From contig OX421494.1 of assembly GCA_949126835.1 (NCBI GenBank), positions 19,868,696 through 19,932,695 of the forward strand: DNA of 64,000 nucleotides, read 5' to 3'. Below the pieces are notes generated by a model. It did no database searches. It saw nothing but the letters and a program-made list of their open reading frames with translations, and had not been told where the DNA came from. Below, in pieces: positions 49,019-62,189 of this stretch. Every line of letters begins with the position of its first letter. Position 1 is the first letter of the stretch. Position numbers and translations under genes: made by a program. This DNA comes from Anisus vortex (Eukaryota > Mollusca > Gastropoda > Planorbidae).

Positions 49019-49815
49019 TTTAATACTACCACACCATATTGTGCCATACAACTATTTCTGAATTAGAATTTAATACTACCACACCATACTGTGTCATACA
49101 ACTATTTCTGAATTAGAATTTAATACTACCACACCATATTGTGCCATACAACTATTTCTGAATTAGAATTTAATACTACCACACCATATTGTGCCATACA
49201 ACTATTTCTGAATTAGAATTTATACTACCACACCATACTGTGTCATACAACTATTTCTGAATTAGAATTTAATACTACCACACCATATTGTGCCATACAA
49301 CTATTTCTGAATTAGAATTTAATACTACCACACCATACTGTGTCATACAACTATTTCTGAATTAGAATTTAATACTACCACACCATATTGTGCCATACAA
49401 CTATTTCTGAATTAGAATTTAATACTACCACACCATACTGTGCCATACAACTATTTCTGAATTAGAATTTATACTACCACACCATATTGTGCCATACAAC
49501 TATTTCTGAATTAGAATTTAATACTACCACACCATACTGTGTCATACAACTATTTCTGAATTAGAATTTAATACTACCACACCATATTGTGCCATACAAC
49601 TATTTCTGAATTAGAATTTAATACTACCACACCATACTGTGCCATACAACTATTTCTGAATTAGAATTTAATACTACCACACCATATTGTGTCATACAAC
49701 TATTTCTGAATTAGAATTTAATACTACCACACCATATTGTGCCATACAACTATTTCTGAATTAGAATTTAATACTACCACACCATACTGTGTCATACAAC
49801 TATTTCTGAATTAGT
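49019..49815. repeat. 50-bp minisatellite, 16 units, mostly alternating variants
   Basis: The unit starts TTTAATACTACCACACCATA. Variants ATTGTGCC and ACTGTGTC tend to alternate, suggesting a 100-base dimer as an older unit. Two units lack one A. Confidence 0.95.
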
Positions 49816-49819
49816 TCAA

Positions 49820-50968
49820 TCAAAATGTTTGCTTTAGTTGATGATTCTCAGACAGAACTTTTATTTAGAAAATTTCCTTTAACTTGTAACTCCGTTATTT
49901 TTTTATTTTTTTTGTATCAGTACAGAAATTGTATCTTTTTTTTTTGCTTTACTAACAGACATTTAATTTTATAGAAATGCAATTATATGAATTATTGTTT
50001 AGGTAGGACATTTGTTTTGCCACATTTTGGGCCTTTATGTATTATGTATTGGTTTTCCACATTGATCTTAGTTGATCTAAAAGTTTTTTTTATTGGTATT
50101 CTATCTATGTTTGTCTATTTCTGAAGAGCCCAGAAACCTTTTTTTAACTCGGTTGAGTTCTGCTTATAATATTTATACATAATTTTTTATTTCATTTCTT
50201 TACTTCCGGTTAACTTCCGGCATGAAACCTTAATAAATGATGTTTTCGCTTGTGCTGGAGTTAGACAATTTATTTCAACCTCGACGGGCCGTTCTTGTCT
50301 TTGACGACTCTTTTTGTTTTAAAATTATATACTTAATTGTTTATATTTTTTTTGTCTGTAGTTATTGTGTACATTTATTTTATTCTTTTAACAAAACTTT
50401 AATGAAACTACTAAAATATGTTTTAACCACTGTACAGAGCCATGTGTGTGTATTTCAAAGAAATGAACAATTTCTGGTTTCTTGTCTCTCTTTTTATTTT
50501 GCAATGTTTTTTTCCCTCGTTTAACTAGAAAGTAACAATGGGAGAAAGACGACCAGTAGACACGTGGTCTGGTCATCTTGAAACAGACGTCTTTGAGTGC
50601 TATGGAAACTGTAATTTCTAGAGGCTTTGTCTCCATTAGTGGTCGCCAATTGAATCACATAGAAAGACTAGGAGACAAACCGCCCCATCCCCGTCACGCC
50701 CCCTTCCCACCACCCCAAGTCTTTTTAGGACATTAAGTCTGGGTTAAGGTGATGGGTGAAGACGAAATGACCTCTGCGTACAGAAATGGGAAGTGGGAGA
50801 CGGATGCCACATACATTCAAATATTGAACAAAATATCAATGTGATGAGGGGATTGTGTGACCAGCACAAGTTGCTTCGCGTTCACGTGGAGCGCGAGTAC
50901 TCCGGAATGTAGCATTCTTTCTATGGACACGCTATGCCCATCAAACTCTGAATTGTTTATCTGTAGGC
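49820..50968. other. Non-coding, with a MITE fragment at 50205-50310
   Basis: T-rich DNA. The segment at 50205-50310 (TAACTTCCGGCATG...TTTCAACCTCGACGG) matches part of the 60739-61341 element. Nothing else is recognised. Confidence 0.55.
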
Positions 50969-51185
50969 CAGGGATTGGTAACCTACGGCAAGCGTGCCAG
51001 TCTTGGCAACCAGAACGATTTTCAATGGCACGCGGAAGACTCCTAAAAAAAAACTGTTCAAATATCTCTATTAGAAATTGAGTGCAAAAGCAAGGGGGGG
51101 GGGACTTTTACGATATTATTGGCACGCTGAAGGAATTAAAAATCCCACTTTTGGAACACTTTTATCGAAAGAATGACGACCCCTG
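50969..51185. mobile_element. hAT-type MITE (217 bp)
   Basis: The left end is CAGGGATTGGTAACC and the right end is GACGACCCCTG; the body shares ACGATTTTCAATGGCACGCG with its relatives. The flanking 8-mers CTGTAGGC and ATGAAGGC match at 6 of 8 positions. Confidence 0.7.
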
Positions 51186-51401
51186 ATGAAGGCCATGATG
51201 GCGGAACTTTACCTTGGCCTTTGTCGGACTTGACAAACGATATTTATATTTGTGAATGCAGTTGTGAATAAAGTGATCAGTTCAGATCCCTGCAAGAAAA
51301 CAACTGGGAGTAAAGGATCCCTAGAAAGACAGAAGAAAAAAAGAAAGGGAGAAAGAGAAATAAAAGCAAAGACTAGGTGAGAGAGAGGCAGAAAGACAGA
51401 C

Positions 51402-51402
51402 A

Positions 51403-51437
<35 letters not shown>

Positions 51438-51452
51438 CCACACACACACACC
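51402..51452. repeat. (CA)n microsatellite
   Basis: A CA dinucleotide run with two interruptions. Confidence 0.95.
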
Positions 51453-52065
51453 AATACTTCAATTAAAAGATGTCAGCCAGTTTTTTTTACATTTTTCCAT
51501 TATATTTGACAACCATAAACCTCTTTCAATTTTTAATTGCATTTAACAACTACAATCACCACAAAATCAATTTAGCAAAAATTCTTAGAGTAGAGCACAT
51601 TAACATTTTCTTCGTGGGTTTTTTTGAGGCCATAAAAGGGTTTAATATTACTGTAAACTGTAAAATATTAACTTGACGGACATAAATGTTACGGGCTTCG
51701 ATTACATGGAAAAGCTTTATAGTTCATTGCTCACACAGACACACACACACACACACCAGGGAGCTTTTTGTGCAAGTTCTGCAATGGGTTAAACGGTTAA
51801 ACCCGCTTATTGCTTTGAATAATATTTTTTGACCAAAAAAAACAAAAAAAAACAAAAAAAAAAACGAAAACTGTAGGTTTCAATTACAAGCCTTTCATAT
51901 GAAAAATGTCTCTAGCTTTAAAACATTTAATTGCTAGTCGAAAATACTAGATTTGTATTTTAATAAAAACAACAACGGTAAAGATCAATGTAATTGGGTT
52001 ATAGCCACATAATATGTAGGAATTATATAACTACGATTTTGTACTGTCTATAATACTGTATATGG

Positions 52066-52310
52066 AGTATGATGGCCGAGTGGCAGCGCGTTCGGCGGCG
52101 TACTAAAGATCGTGGGTTCTAGTCCTGGTGAAAACTAGGATGTGTTCTCGGGTCTGGAGGGTGTCTAATCAGCTCTGATGGGTACCTGGCTTTAGTTTGA
52201 GTAAAGTAAAGGAGGCTGATCATTGTGCTTGCCACACAACCCGCTTGTATGCCGTAGCCACAGAAACTGGTTAACGCTGCTTCACCAGCCCCATGGACTA
52301 ATTTGGTCTT
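52066..52310 (+). mobile_element. tRNA-derived SINE, plus strand
   Basis: The head GATGGCCGAGTGGCAGCGCG with the B-box-like GGTTCTAGTCC is followed by CTCTGATGGGTACC, GGAGGCTGATCATTGTG and CGCTGCTTCACCAGCCCC. This is the same family as 48498. The B box has a C-to-A change near its 3' end. Confidence 0.8.
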
Positions 52311-53238
52311 TTTCTATTATATGTCTGGCGTCGATGGTTTAGTGTTGATATAAAGTATATACTCTATATTATATAGCTCATATAAGCCCATTGAACAATT
52401 CAAGCATTATGTTTAATTAATAGCACATAGAATATAATGTAGTCGCTACAATATGACAACTATAAATAAACGTATTGAATATAGGGCTCTGGTGTAAAAA
52501 AAAAAACTTTATAAAAAAATGAATGCTTCGCAGAAAATAATTTCCTAGAACTATGTGCGAATATATTATTTTTGTCTCCCCATTTTATAAGCTTTTCAAA
52601 CGAGACTAACATTATGAACATTTCTATGATATGACGTCACTTGAGGAAACACAATCGTATTTTGCTTTCCACACACTCGCGACGACAAACCAGAGAGGGA
52701 TTAAATGACTCTTTCTCTGAATTAATATATGAAACTGGTAGGATCTATATATACATAACAAAACATTAAGTAAGCTGATATTATGTTATAATGTAATTGA
52801 TGCTTGGTTTAAATGGCCCCCTATCTCCAACCTTACTCTCCCCTCCCCCTACCCCACGCTTCCCACGCCCGACCTCGTGCCACCAATTAGTCCCTATCAA
52901 ATCGATGTTTTACGGTAATTACATTCATCAACATTGCCCAACATAATGACAGATGCATGCTCGTGCAAATATCAATTCCCACAATCTGTTGCTCGTAAAC
53001 TGCACAAAACAATCCAGCCACAAGCTGAATGGAAACAAAAGAAGAAGAAAATTCAAAAATAGCTGCAGCAATAAGCTAGAACCTAATTACGCATCCCGCG
53101 CTTAACAATTCCTTATCATTAGACCGTTATCTGAAGATTTCTTATTTTTATTCTTTTCCAATTTTTCTTTCGTTTAGAATATAATTTGGCTCCACTGCAG
53201 ATTATATCCCCCTTATTCAGGGCTTATTCGCTCAAGCC

Positions 53239-53272
<34 letters not shown>

Positions 53273-54470
53273 CTCTCTCTCTTACAATCTTCCTTCACCC
53301 CTACCCCTCCCCACCTTCTTTCTTTCCCTTATCCCATGCCTTTCTTTTAACAGTGCATTTTTGTCTACCCTCTGTACTGGAGTAATATTTGCGTGAGTTT
53401 CTTCTTCTTTGTGTGTCCCAACTGGCGAGGAAGGGGAGAGAAGAAACTTTGAGTTGTCGGACTTGAAGTTGTCTTATTTTTTATTTTTTTGCGGTTGCTT
53501 TTTTTTTTTTTCGTTTTGCCTTTTTTTTGGTCTTCCACCTCTTCTTTCTTTTATTGGAGACTTCGATCTGTATCAATTGATCGGCTTCTTAATTAGAGGA
53601 ACGGTTACATCCCTTCACATTCCATTACCGTGGAATTTAAGTTTCCACTATTGTCTTATTGTCTCTATTGTCTCCACTCAATGTATTTCTTCATATAAAA
53701 AACACTACAACTTATGATAGATGTTAATTGGGTGTTGTTGTTTTTTAAAGTTTTGAAGTGGAGATAAAGCGTGGATTAAAAAGATCGGAGAAAGTTCTTA
53801 TGTTCTGGTGTGGATTAAAGAAATTTGAGGAAGTGTTTTCTTACATGGAAATTGTTGGATTATATCATTTGTTTATTCCATTCGTGTAAAAAGGAAAACA
53901 GATTAAAGTGTAGGAAAATAAATCTTTTCATCTGAAGTGCTAAGTATACAGATAAAGCGTTTATTTTTTAAAGGAAATATTCACTATACATGATGCGTTT
54001 ATCTATATCAAAAGTGTAGGCCTATAGTTTATTTGAATATTCACTTGTTCGACTGCTTCAAGAAATTCAATCCCACTTTTGTATCCTTGAAAACTGTGTC
54101 TCGGTTTTTGTTTAATTAATTGTCTACAAAAATTAATTTGAAACGCTTAATTGAGAAAAAAATGTGCAAGATAAAATCTCAAACAGTGGATAAGCTTAAA
54201 ACGCAATAAACGTCTACACAGGAGTAGCTTCTGTAACATAAAAGATAACACATTTAGCCATTCAAATATATATTATAACAATACAGTGATGCACATAATA
54301 TGAGAATTGAAAAAACGATTTTAAATACCACAGAAAAACTTAAAATATATATAAATCATAAGCTTTATAAAAACACAATTATTTCAGCATATAAATAAAA
54401 TAATTTAAAACATACAATGTAACAAGCTTACTCATTAATACAAAATTCTTGCATTTACACTGGACAAAAC
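52311..54470. other. Non-coding; (CT)n at about 53240-53282
   Basis: No recognised gene. It includes a CT microsatellite, T-rich tracts around 53470-53530 and a TAGGCCTA palindrome at 54017-54024. A LINE-tail-like segment lies at 54189-54240. Confidence 0.5.
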
Positions 54471-54475
54471 ATACA

Positions 54476-57095
54476 TAGGTATTTCACCACTCATGATTAA
54501 TTGATAACTTACAAAGGTATTTCACCACTCATGATTAATTGATAACTTACATAGGTATTTCACCACTCATGATTAATAGATAACTTACATAGGTATTTCA
54601 CCACTCATGATTAATTGATAACTTACATAGGTATTTCACCACTCATGATTAATAGATAACTTACATAGGTATTTCACCACTCATGATTAATTGATAACTT
54701 ACATAGGTATTTCACCACTCATGATAATAGATAACTTACAAAGGTATTTCACCACTCATGATTAATAGATAACTTACATAGGTATTTCACCACTCATGAT
54801 TAATTGATAACTTACATAGGTATTTCACCACTCATGATTAATTGATAACTTACATAGGTATTTCACCACTCATGATTAATAGATAACTTACATAGGTATT
54901 TCACCACTCATGATTAATAGATAACTTACATAGGTATTTCACCACTCATGATTAATTGATAACTTACAAAGGTATTTCACCACTCATGATTAATAGATAA
55001 CTTACATAGGTATTTCACCACTCATGATTAATTGATAACTTACAAAGGTATTTCACCACTCATGATTAATAGATAACTTACATAGGTATTTCACCACTCA
55101 TGATTAATTGATAACTTACATAGGTATTTCACCACTCATGATTAATTGATAACTTACATAGGTATTTCACCACTCATGATTAATTGATAACTTACATAGG
55201 TATTTCACCACTCATGATTAATTGATAACTTACATAGGTATTTCACCACTCATGATTAATAGATAACTTACATAGGTATTTCACCACTCATGATTAATTG
55301 ATAACTTACATAGGTATTTCACCACTCATGATTAATTGATAACTTACATAAGTATTTCACCACTCATGATTAATAGATAACTTACATAGGTATTTCACCA
55401 CTCATGATTAATAGATAACTTACATAGGTATTTCACCACTCATGATTAATTGATAACTTACAAAGGTATTTCACCACTCATGATTAATAGATAACTTACA
55501 AAGGTATTTCACCACTCATGATTAATAGATAACTTACATAGGTATTTCACCACTCATGATTAATTGATAACTTACATAGGTATTTCACCACTCATGATTA
55601 ATTGATAACTTACATAGGTATTTCACCACTCATGATTAATAGATAACTTACATAGGTATTTCACCACTCATGATTAATAGATAACTTACATAGGTATTTC
55701 ACCACTCATGATTAATTGATAACTTACATAGGTATTTCACCACTCATGATTAATTGATAACTTACATAGGTATTTCACCACTCATGATTAATAGATAACT
55801 TACATAGGTATTTCACCACTCATGATTAATAGATAACTTACAAAGGTATTTCACCACTCATGATTAATTGATAACTTACATAGGTATTTCACCACTCATG
55901 ATTAATTGATAACTTACAAAGGTATTTCACCACTCATGATTAATAGATAACTTACATAGGTATTTCACCACTCATGATTAATAGATAACTTACATAGGTA
56001 TTTCACCACTCATGATTAATTGATAACTTACATAGGTATTTCACCACTCATGATTAATTGATAACTTACATAGGTATTTCACCACTCATGATTAATAGAT
56101 AACTTACATAGGTATTTCACCACTCATGATTAATTGATAACTTACATAGGTATTTCACCACTCATGATTAATAGATAACTTACATAGGTATTTCACCACT
56201 CATGATTAATTGATAACTTACATAGGTATTTCACCACTCATGATTAATTGATAACTTACATAGGTATTTCACCACTCATGATTAATAGATAACTTACATA
56301 GGTATTTCACCACTCATGATTAATTGATAACTTACATAGGTATTTCACCACTCATGATTAATTGATAACTTACATAGGTATTTCACCACTCATGATTAAT
56401 AGATAACTTACATAGGTATTTCACCACTCATGATTAATTGATAACTTACAAAGGTATTTCACCACTCATGATTAATTGATAACTTACAAAGGTATTTCAC
56501 CACTCATGATTAATTGATAACTTACATAGGTATTTCACCACTCATGATTAATAGATAACTTACATAGGTATTTCACCACTCATGATTAATTGATAACTTA
56601 CAAAGGTATTTCACCACTCATGATTAATTGATAACTTACAAAGGTATTTCACCACTCATGATTAATTGATAACTTACATAGGTATTTCACCACTCATGAT
56701 TAATTGATAACTTACATAGGTATTTCACCACTCATGATTAATAGATAACTTACATAGGTATTTCACCACTCATGATTAATTGATAACTTACATAGGTATT
56801 TCACCACTCATGATTAATTGATAACTTACATAGGTATTTCACCACTCATGATTAATAGATAACTTACATAGGTATTTCACCACTCATGATTAATTGATAA
56901 CTTACAAAGGTATTTCACCACTCATGATTAATTGATAACTTACATAGGTATTTCACCACTCATGATTAATTGATAACTTACAAAGGTATTTCACCACTCA
57001 TGATTAATTGATAACTTACAAAGGTATTTCACCACTCATGATTAATAGATAACTTACAAAGGTATTTCATCACTCATGATTAATTGATAACTTAG
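54476..57095. repeat. 38-bp minisatellite, about 69 units
   Basis: The unit starts TAGGTATTTCACCACTCATG, 2.6 kb in total, and is extremely homogeneous. Almost all variation is at two sites: AATTGA versus AATAGA, and ACATAGG versus ACAAAGG. One unit lacks a T and the last two are diverged. It has stops in the plus frames and is not coding. Confidence 0.95.
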
Positions 57096-57099
57096 AGTG

Positions 57100-59150
57100 T
57101 CACTTCCTCAGTGTCTCAATACTTTTATAACCAAAGACTATAATGACTTATTATAGTCTTCGATATAACTATCAAAAGTGAATCTTAAAATCTAATCATT
57201 CTTTTTGTTTCCCTATATCTATTTTATAATGATCAAGTGCTGTTATCCAAATCAAATTTTTTGCCATATGTTTTTATTGCACTACAAAAGAAAGTTATTT
57301 AATTGAATCAAAATACATGTATTTGAACTAATTAATATTTGGTTCTTCAATGATATACGATATACCATTAGATCGTAAGTGAATTCGACAACAAATATAC
57401 TCCACTATTTAATACTTTTCAAAATCTGGCCCAGCACCAGGGCTCGCCCAGTCTCCGATGTCTAGATTTTGTCTATGACTGACATTTAGACCAATAGTTT
57501 GCAATGTTCTTCGTGGATCGCCAAAACAATGGAATATAACAAAATGTGGGCATTTATTAACATTATTATTCCAACTGCTCATTCACCCAAACAACAACAA
57601 ATGTATCTCTATATCTCTATCTCACTATCTATCTATCTCACTATATATCTAGCTAACTATCTATCTATCTCACTATCTATCTATCTCACTATCTATCTAG
57701 CTAACTATCTATCTATATTATATGTATTTTGTCTGTCTGTTTGTCTCACTACCTACATACCTACTTACCTACACACAAAATACATACATACATACATACT
57801 CAGCTATCTTTCTATCTATTTATCTATCTATTTATGTATTTATCTATTTATCTATAGATCTATCTATCTATCTATTTATCTATCTATCTATTTATCTATT
57901 CATTTATTTATCTATTTATTTATCTTTTTTTCTATTTATCTATTTACCTATTTATCGATTTAACTAACACATTTAATTTATCTAACTTATCAACATGTCC
58001 ATCTATTTGTAGTTTATTATTTAACATACTCATTCGTTTATTTTGTTTTGTTCATTTCTACCACTTCCTTGTGTTTCAATGTGCGCTGTCTATCAACCTC
58101 TACAAACCTATCTGAGCTTTTACCTATGCAAACAACCCAAACATCTTCTGAAATCAGATAAACACTTTTATCGCCATTACGAAAGCAAAAACAATTGTAT
58201 TTATTTTGTACATAAATTAATTTTTTGTTTACTTAATTAATGTTTTTTTACTTAATCCACTCTAATTTTCTGGATTAATCGTCTAGCTTAATGAACTAAT
58301 GGGCACGAACAAGACGAAAAAATAGTAATCAGGGTTTCAACGTAAGTGAGTTATATAAATTCTAAGGCTCGAGTTTACTAATGCAATTTAAAAGAAAAAA
58401 AAAGTTCATCTTGAGTAAAGTAGACGTATTATATAGTTCTCAGAGCGAGTTGGTCCGTTGTGCTAATGAAGCAAACACCTGCGTCCCAGTGGGACAAGTA
58501 AAAAACAGATTACAAACATAATCGAAATAATTTCTCATGTGTAATGTTATTAAATAAAGTATTGATATGACCAAAAGGCTTTGAATAAATGTATAGCTTT
58601 ACCTTGTCTTTTTGAAAACTTTACACTTGACCAAATGTATATTTTTAAACTGAAAATATAAACGGCAAACATATGATCACAAATGACAACATAATTTAAA
58701 CAGCTTATGCTCGAAGTTTATCAGGGAAGTATTTATATTGAGATGGAAAAGCGGTAAACGTGGCTTTTAATAAATTTAAATAAGATCATTGAGCTTTGTT
58801 TCGTAGCTCTATAGTTGTAGTTTTTATTCGTTTAATAATAAAACTTCATGCTCAAATGAAGGCAGGTACAATCGCAAACAAAAAAGGGCTGTGTTATGCC
58901 TTTTATAATAATTATTTTTTTGGCACTTATTCTGCGACTATTGTCGCAAATTTGCGTACAAAACGTAAATGTTCCGTCAACTTGTAATAGACGCAAATAA
59001 TTTGATCTATTCAAAGGCGTTATCTGCTAGTTGTTGAGAATCAGCTGCCGCTCAGTACTGAATAACATTTTATTGTTTCGAAATCATGCAATGTACAAAC
59101 TCATTCAGTTAGTTTTTCCACAAGAACACATTTATACATTTTCTGATGGA
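57100..59150. other. Non-coding; TCTA simple sequence at 57600-57960
   Basis: An imperfect inverted pair AAGACTATAATGA / TTATTATAGTCTT lies at 57134-57161 and resembles the ends of the 45804 element. Degenerate (TCTA)n follows. Nothing else is recognised to about 59150. Confidence 0.5.
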
Positions 59151-59153
59151 CTA

Positions 59154-59353
59154 AAGAATGGGTCTGAAACCTTCGAAACATGTGCCAACAGTTGCACTTT
59201 CACTGGTACGCATAATACACCCGAAATGGCATTTCAAGTCGCTTCTAAAAGAAATTGAGTGCAAGCGAAGGATGACTTTTAGGCTGTTGGCACGCTGAAT
59301 GACTTAGAAACACTATTTTAGAACAGTATTATCCAAAGGGTTGCCGAGCCATA
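59154..59353. mobile_element. Decayed hAT-type MITE
   Basis: The right half has GGATGACTTTTAGGCTGTTGG, then CACGCTGAATGACTTAGAAA and GGTTGCCGAGCC, matching the right ends of the family. The left end GGGTCTGAAACC is poorly conserved. Confidence 0.55.
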
Positions 59354-59633
59354 GTCTAAAGAACAATTCGTTTAATGGATTAAAGATTTAGTTCTTTTGA
59401 CTCTTTTCAGACAATTATTTTGAGTTTTATTGAGTATTTGAGGATAAATAAATTAGATCTAATGGGCAGACAAAAAACTTTTCATTTAGTTTTTTTGTGT
59501 GTTTTCCGTCATAGTAATATGTGACTCTACATCCAGTGGATGGCTCTGACATGTCTCACCACTTCCGTCTACACAGACCTGTCGGCTGCTGTTTTTGTCT
59601 CCATTCCTGGACACCAAGCTATCGCAGACCCAC

Positions 59634-60055
59634 CTCAACATCATCTATCTCAGCCTTGGTCAGCCTTTTGGTCGTTTTATCTCTAGAATATTGATCATGT
59701 ATCATCTTAAACCCTCTCTGTTGTTTGGCATGTGTTCCACCAGCGTAGCTTTCCCTATTTAGCCTCCGCAACAATTCTGGTATATTGGTACAATTCATAA
59801 ACGCCTTGGTTTGGTGTCGCATTCTCCATCGGTTTTCATCCTTTTTACTCCAAATTTTCTGCTTAAGGTATTTCACAGACTTTCTGTGTTTTCGTTGTGA
59901 GTGTCTCGATCTCACTGCGTGTGTGCTTAATTGAATTATTGGTGTTTCACGCTTTTACCAATATTTCATTGCCTGTACCGTCTTCTCGTCTTCTGAGTGC
60001 ATCCGACCATCATCCCACAGTGGTGGCAGAATTGATGACATAGTTTTAGGATTTC
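59634..60055 (-). pseudogene. Candidate exon of unknown identity, one in-frame stop
   Basis: The minus strand has a good acceptor (T-rich tract, TTTCAG| at 60056/60055). A frame follows with MSSILPPLWDDGRMHSEDEK, a TAA at 59957-59955, then about 105 more codons in the same phase, rich in Lys and Arg (LKQKIWSKKDENRWRMRHQT; LTKAEIDDVE). It ends at a donor-like GAG|GTGGGT (59634/59633). The composition is protein-like, not repeat-like. Either it is two exons with a donor at TATTG|GTAAAA, or one exon spoiled by a stop, or a mobile-element fragment. I do not recognise the family. Confidence 0.35.
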
Positions 60056-60139
60056 CTGAAATTAATTTAAATAAAAGTATGAGTAGGAATACCACTATAG
60101 TATCTCTTATAATTAAACTTGACACACATACACACACAC

Positions 60140-60175
60140 ATATATATATATATATATAAATATATAAATAAATAA

Positions 60176-60230
<55 letters not shown>
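60140..60230. repeat. (TA)n microsatellite with TAAA interruptions
   Basis: TA dinucleotides interrupted by ATAAATAAATAAAT, flanked by CA/ACAC repeats. The Ile/Tyr-rich minus-strand frame is an artefact. Confidence 0.95.
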
Positions 60231-60234
<4 letters not shown>

Positions 60235-60738
60235 ACACACAGAAATATACATACACAGGTACATACAATGACACATAAGCCTATATACATACGGACATTT
60301 TGGTTAAATTAATGTCGGTTAAATTCGAGAGAGAGAGCAATAGAAAAAGTAGAGTTTCAAGACGTTCTGTGCCTGGTTGCAAATGTCAAAGGTCATGTCG
60401 AGATAACCTGACAGAGCAGAACCACTGGCTTGAGAGAAGACGGTAGAGCATGGAATACGATTGGGAAAAGGTCACTCGGTCCGTCCGTCCGTTGGCCGAT
60501 AAGTGTCGGGCCCAAGTGATAGGGTATGAATGTCGCCCGCCCGAGTGAATCTTCAATTAAAACATCTAATAGGCAGTGAGGGAAATAGAAAGAGGGAAAG
60601 AGGGGAGGGGGGAGGTAGAATAGTAACAGATAGAGAGAAGAGAGTAAGTGAGAGATAGACAGAGTAAAAAACGGTAAGATCAAGAACGAGAGAGAGAGAG
60701 GGAGTATACGACTGATAGAAAGAAAGAAATAGTTGTAT

Positions 60739-61341
60739 TTGACAAGTCTTAATTAGGAGTGGCCTTTTTTGAACTGGTGTGATCGTGAACTTCCGGTTCT
60801 ATTTTTAAATGTTTAATTATTTTAGGCATTTCCGTAAACAAAAAAGCATGCTTTTGCTGGTTATTGACAGTTGATTTCAACCTCGACGGCTAGTTCTAGT
60901 CTTTTAGAATTATACAAAGGATATAATATTAGTTATGAGAAATCCCTTTTTAACATCAAAAGTGAGTAGGCGATAATTAATACTCAAGTGTTAGTCGCAT
61001 GTAGCTTGTTTATATATAAATAAGTTAGTCAAGAGTTGCGTTTTCTTGGTTATTGAAAAACAAAATTCGTATTCATAAAAACGAATAACAAAAATTCTTT
61101 TGCATTAAGCAATAAGTTTGATATTATAAAAAGGTGATTATTCCATTCGGACTTTCACAATATATTGTTTTCTTTTGTAAACATGTTTTGGAAATGAAAG
61201 AAACTTTAATCCCCGACAAATGTTCGTACAACCAGTAAGTAACCCAGCACACAGACATGTTTCGAATAAAATGATCGAATTCGACCGGAAATGTTTTTTC
61301 TTGTGAACTTGTATGCATGCATTTACGTTAAGACTTGTCAA
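60739..61341. mobile_element. 603-bp MITE with 14-bp terminal inverted repeats
   Basis: The left end TTGACAAGTCTTAA and the right end TTAAGACTTGTCAA are perfect inverted repeats. Internal sequence matches 47985-48490 (inverted, longer) and 50205-50310. No transposase frame is present, and the target duplication is not clear. Confidence 0.75.
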
Positions 61342-61369
61342 TAGAGAATATGAAAGAGATACATATTTT

Positions 61370-61640
61370 ATTTAAGAGAGAGAATAAAAAATAAAGAGTA
61401 ATGGAGTGTGTGCAAGAGAGAAATGTACAGAATAAGAGAGAAGGAATAAACAAGACCGAAAGAGAAAGCGAGTGAGAAGAAAAGAAATCAGCAGAAACAA
61501 ATAGAGCAAATGAGAAAGAAAGAGTGAGAGTGAAATGATAAGAAATAGAGGTATAAAGAGTAAAGAGGGACAAAAAGAGTGTTGGATGGGAACGTCGAAG
61601 CTAAAAGCAAAATATTTTGTAAGAGTATGGATGCAGATTA

Positions 61641-61677
<37 letters not shown>

Positions 61678-61700
61678 GGGTGGAGAGAAATAGAGAGTAC
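61370..61700. repeat. GA-rich purine tract
   Basis: A strongly purine-biased plus strand with a (GA)n core at about 61640-61680. Ser/Leu/Phe-rich minus-strand frames are compositional. Confidence 0.9.
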
Positions 61701-62189
61701 AAGAGAGAAACACATTGATGTATTTAAGTAAAATAGACAATTCAAAATGTGATACTTTAATTTTTCAACTTTTTTTTTTGTTGTTTTAATTTTTAATCCG
61801 ACTTTCTAATTAGCATGTCATTATTTACTTTTAATATGTTCACTATAGTGGGACACAATAAATAGAATATCTTCGAGATGATGTATTAGATAATTAGAGA
61901 GACTAATGAATTAAGTATGGAAAATTATGTATTTTTCCACGTTTTTTTCACTTTGTTAATTTCTGTCTGTGTCTTTGTCTGTGTCAAATATCTATAATCT
62001 ATCACTGCGTATATTTATCTATCTGACTGTTTATCTGTTTATCTATCTATCAATTTATCTATCTGTCTATCTATCATTTTATCTATCTAATAATATTTCA
62101 ATATGCCTATCTATAATCTTTCCCTCTTGTCTATCAATCTATACATGCATCTATCTATCTCTCCGTTTGACAATCCGTATCTATCGTAG

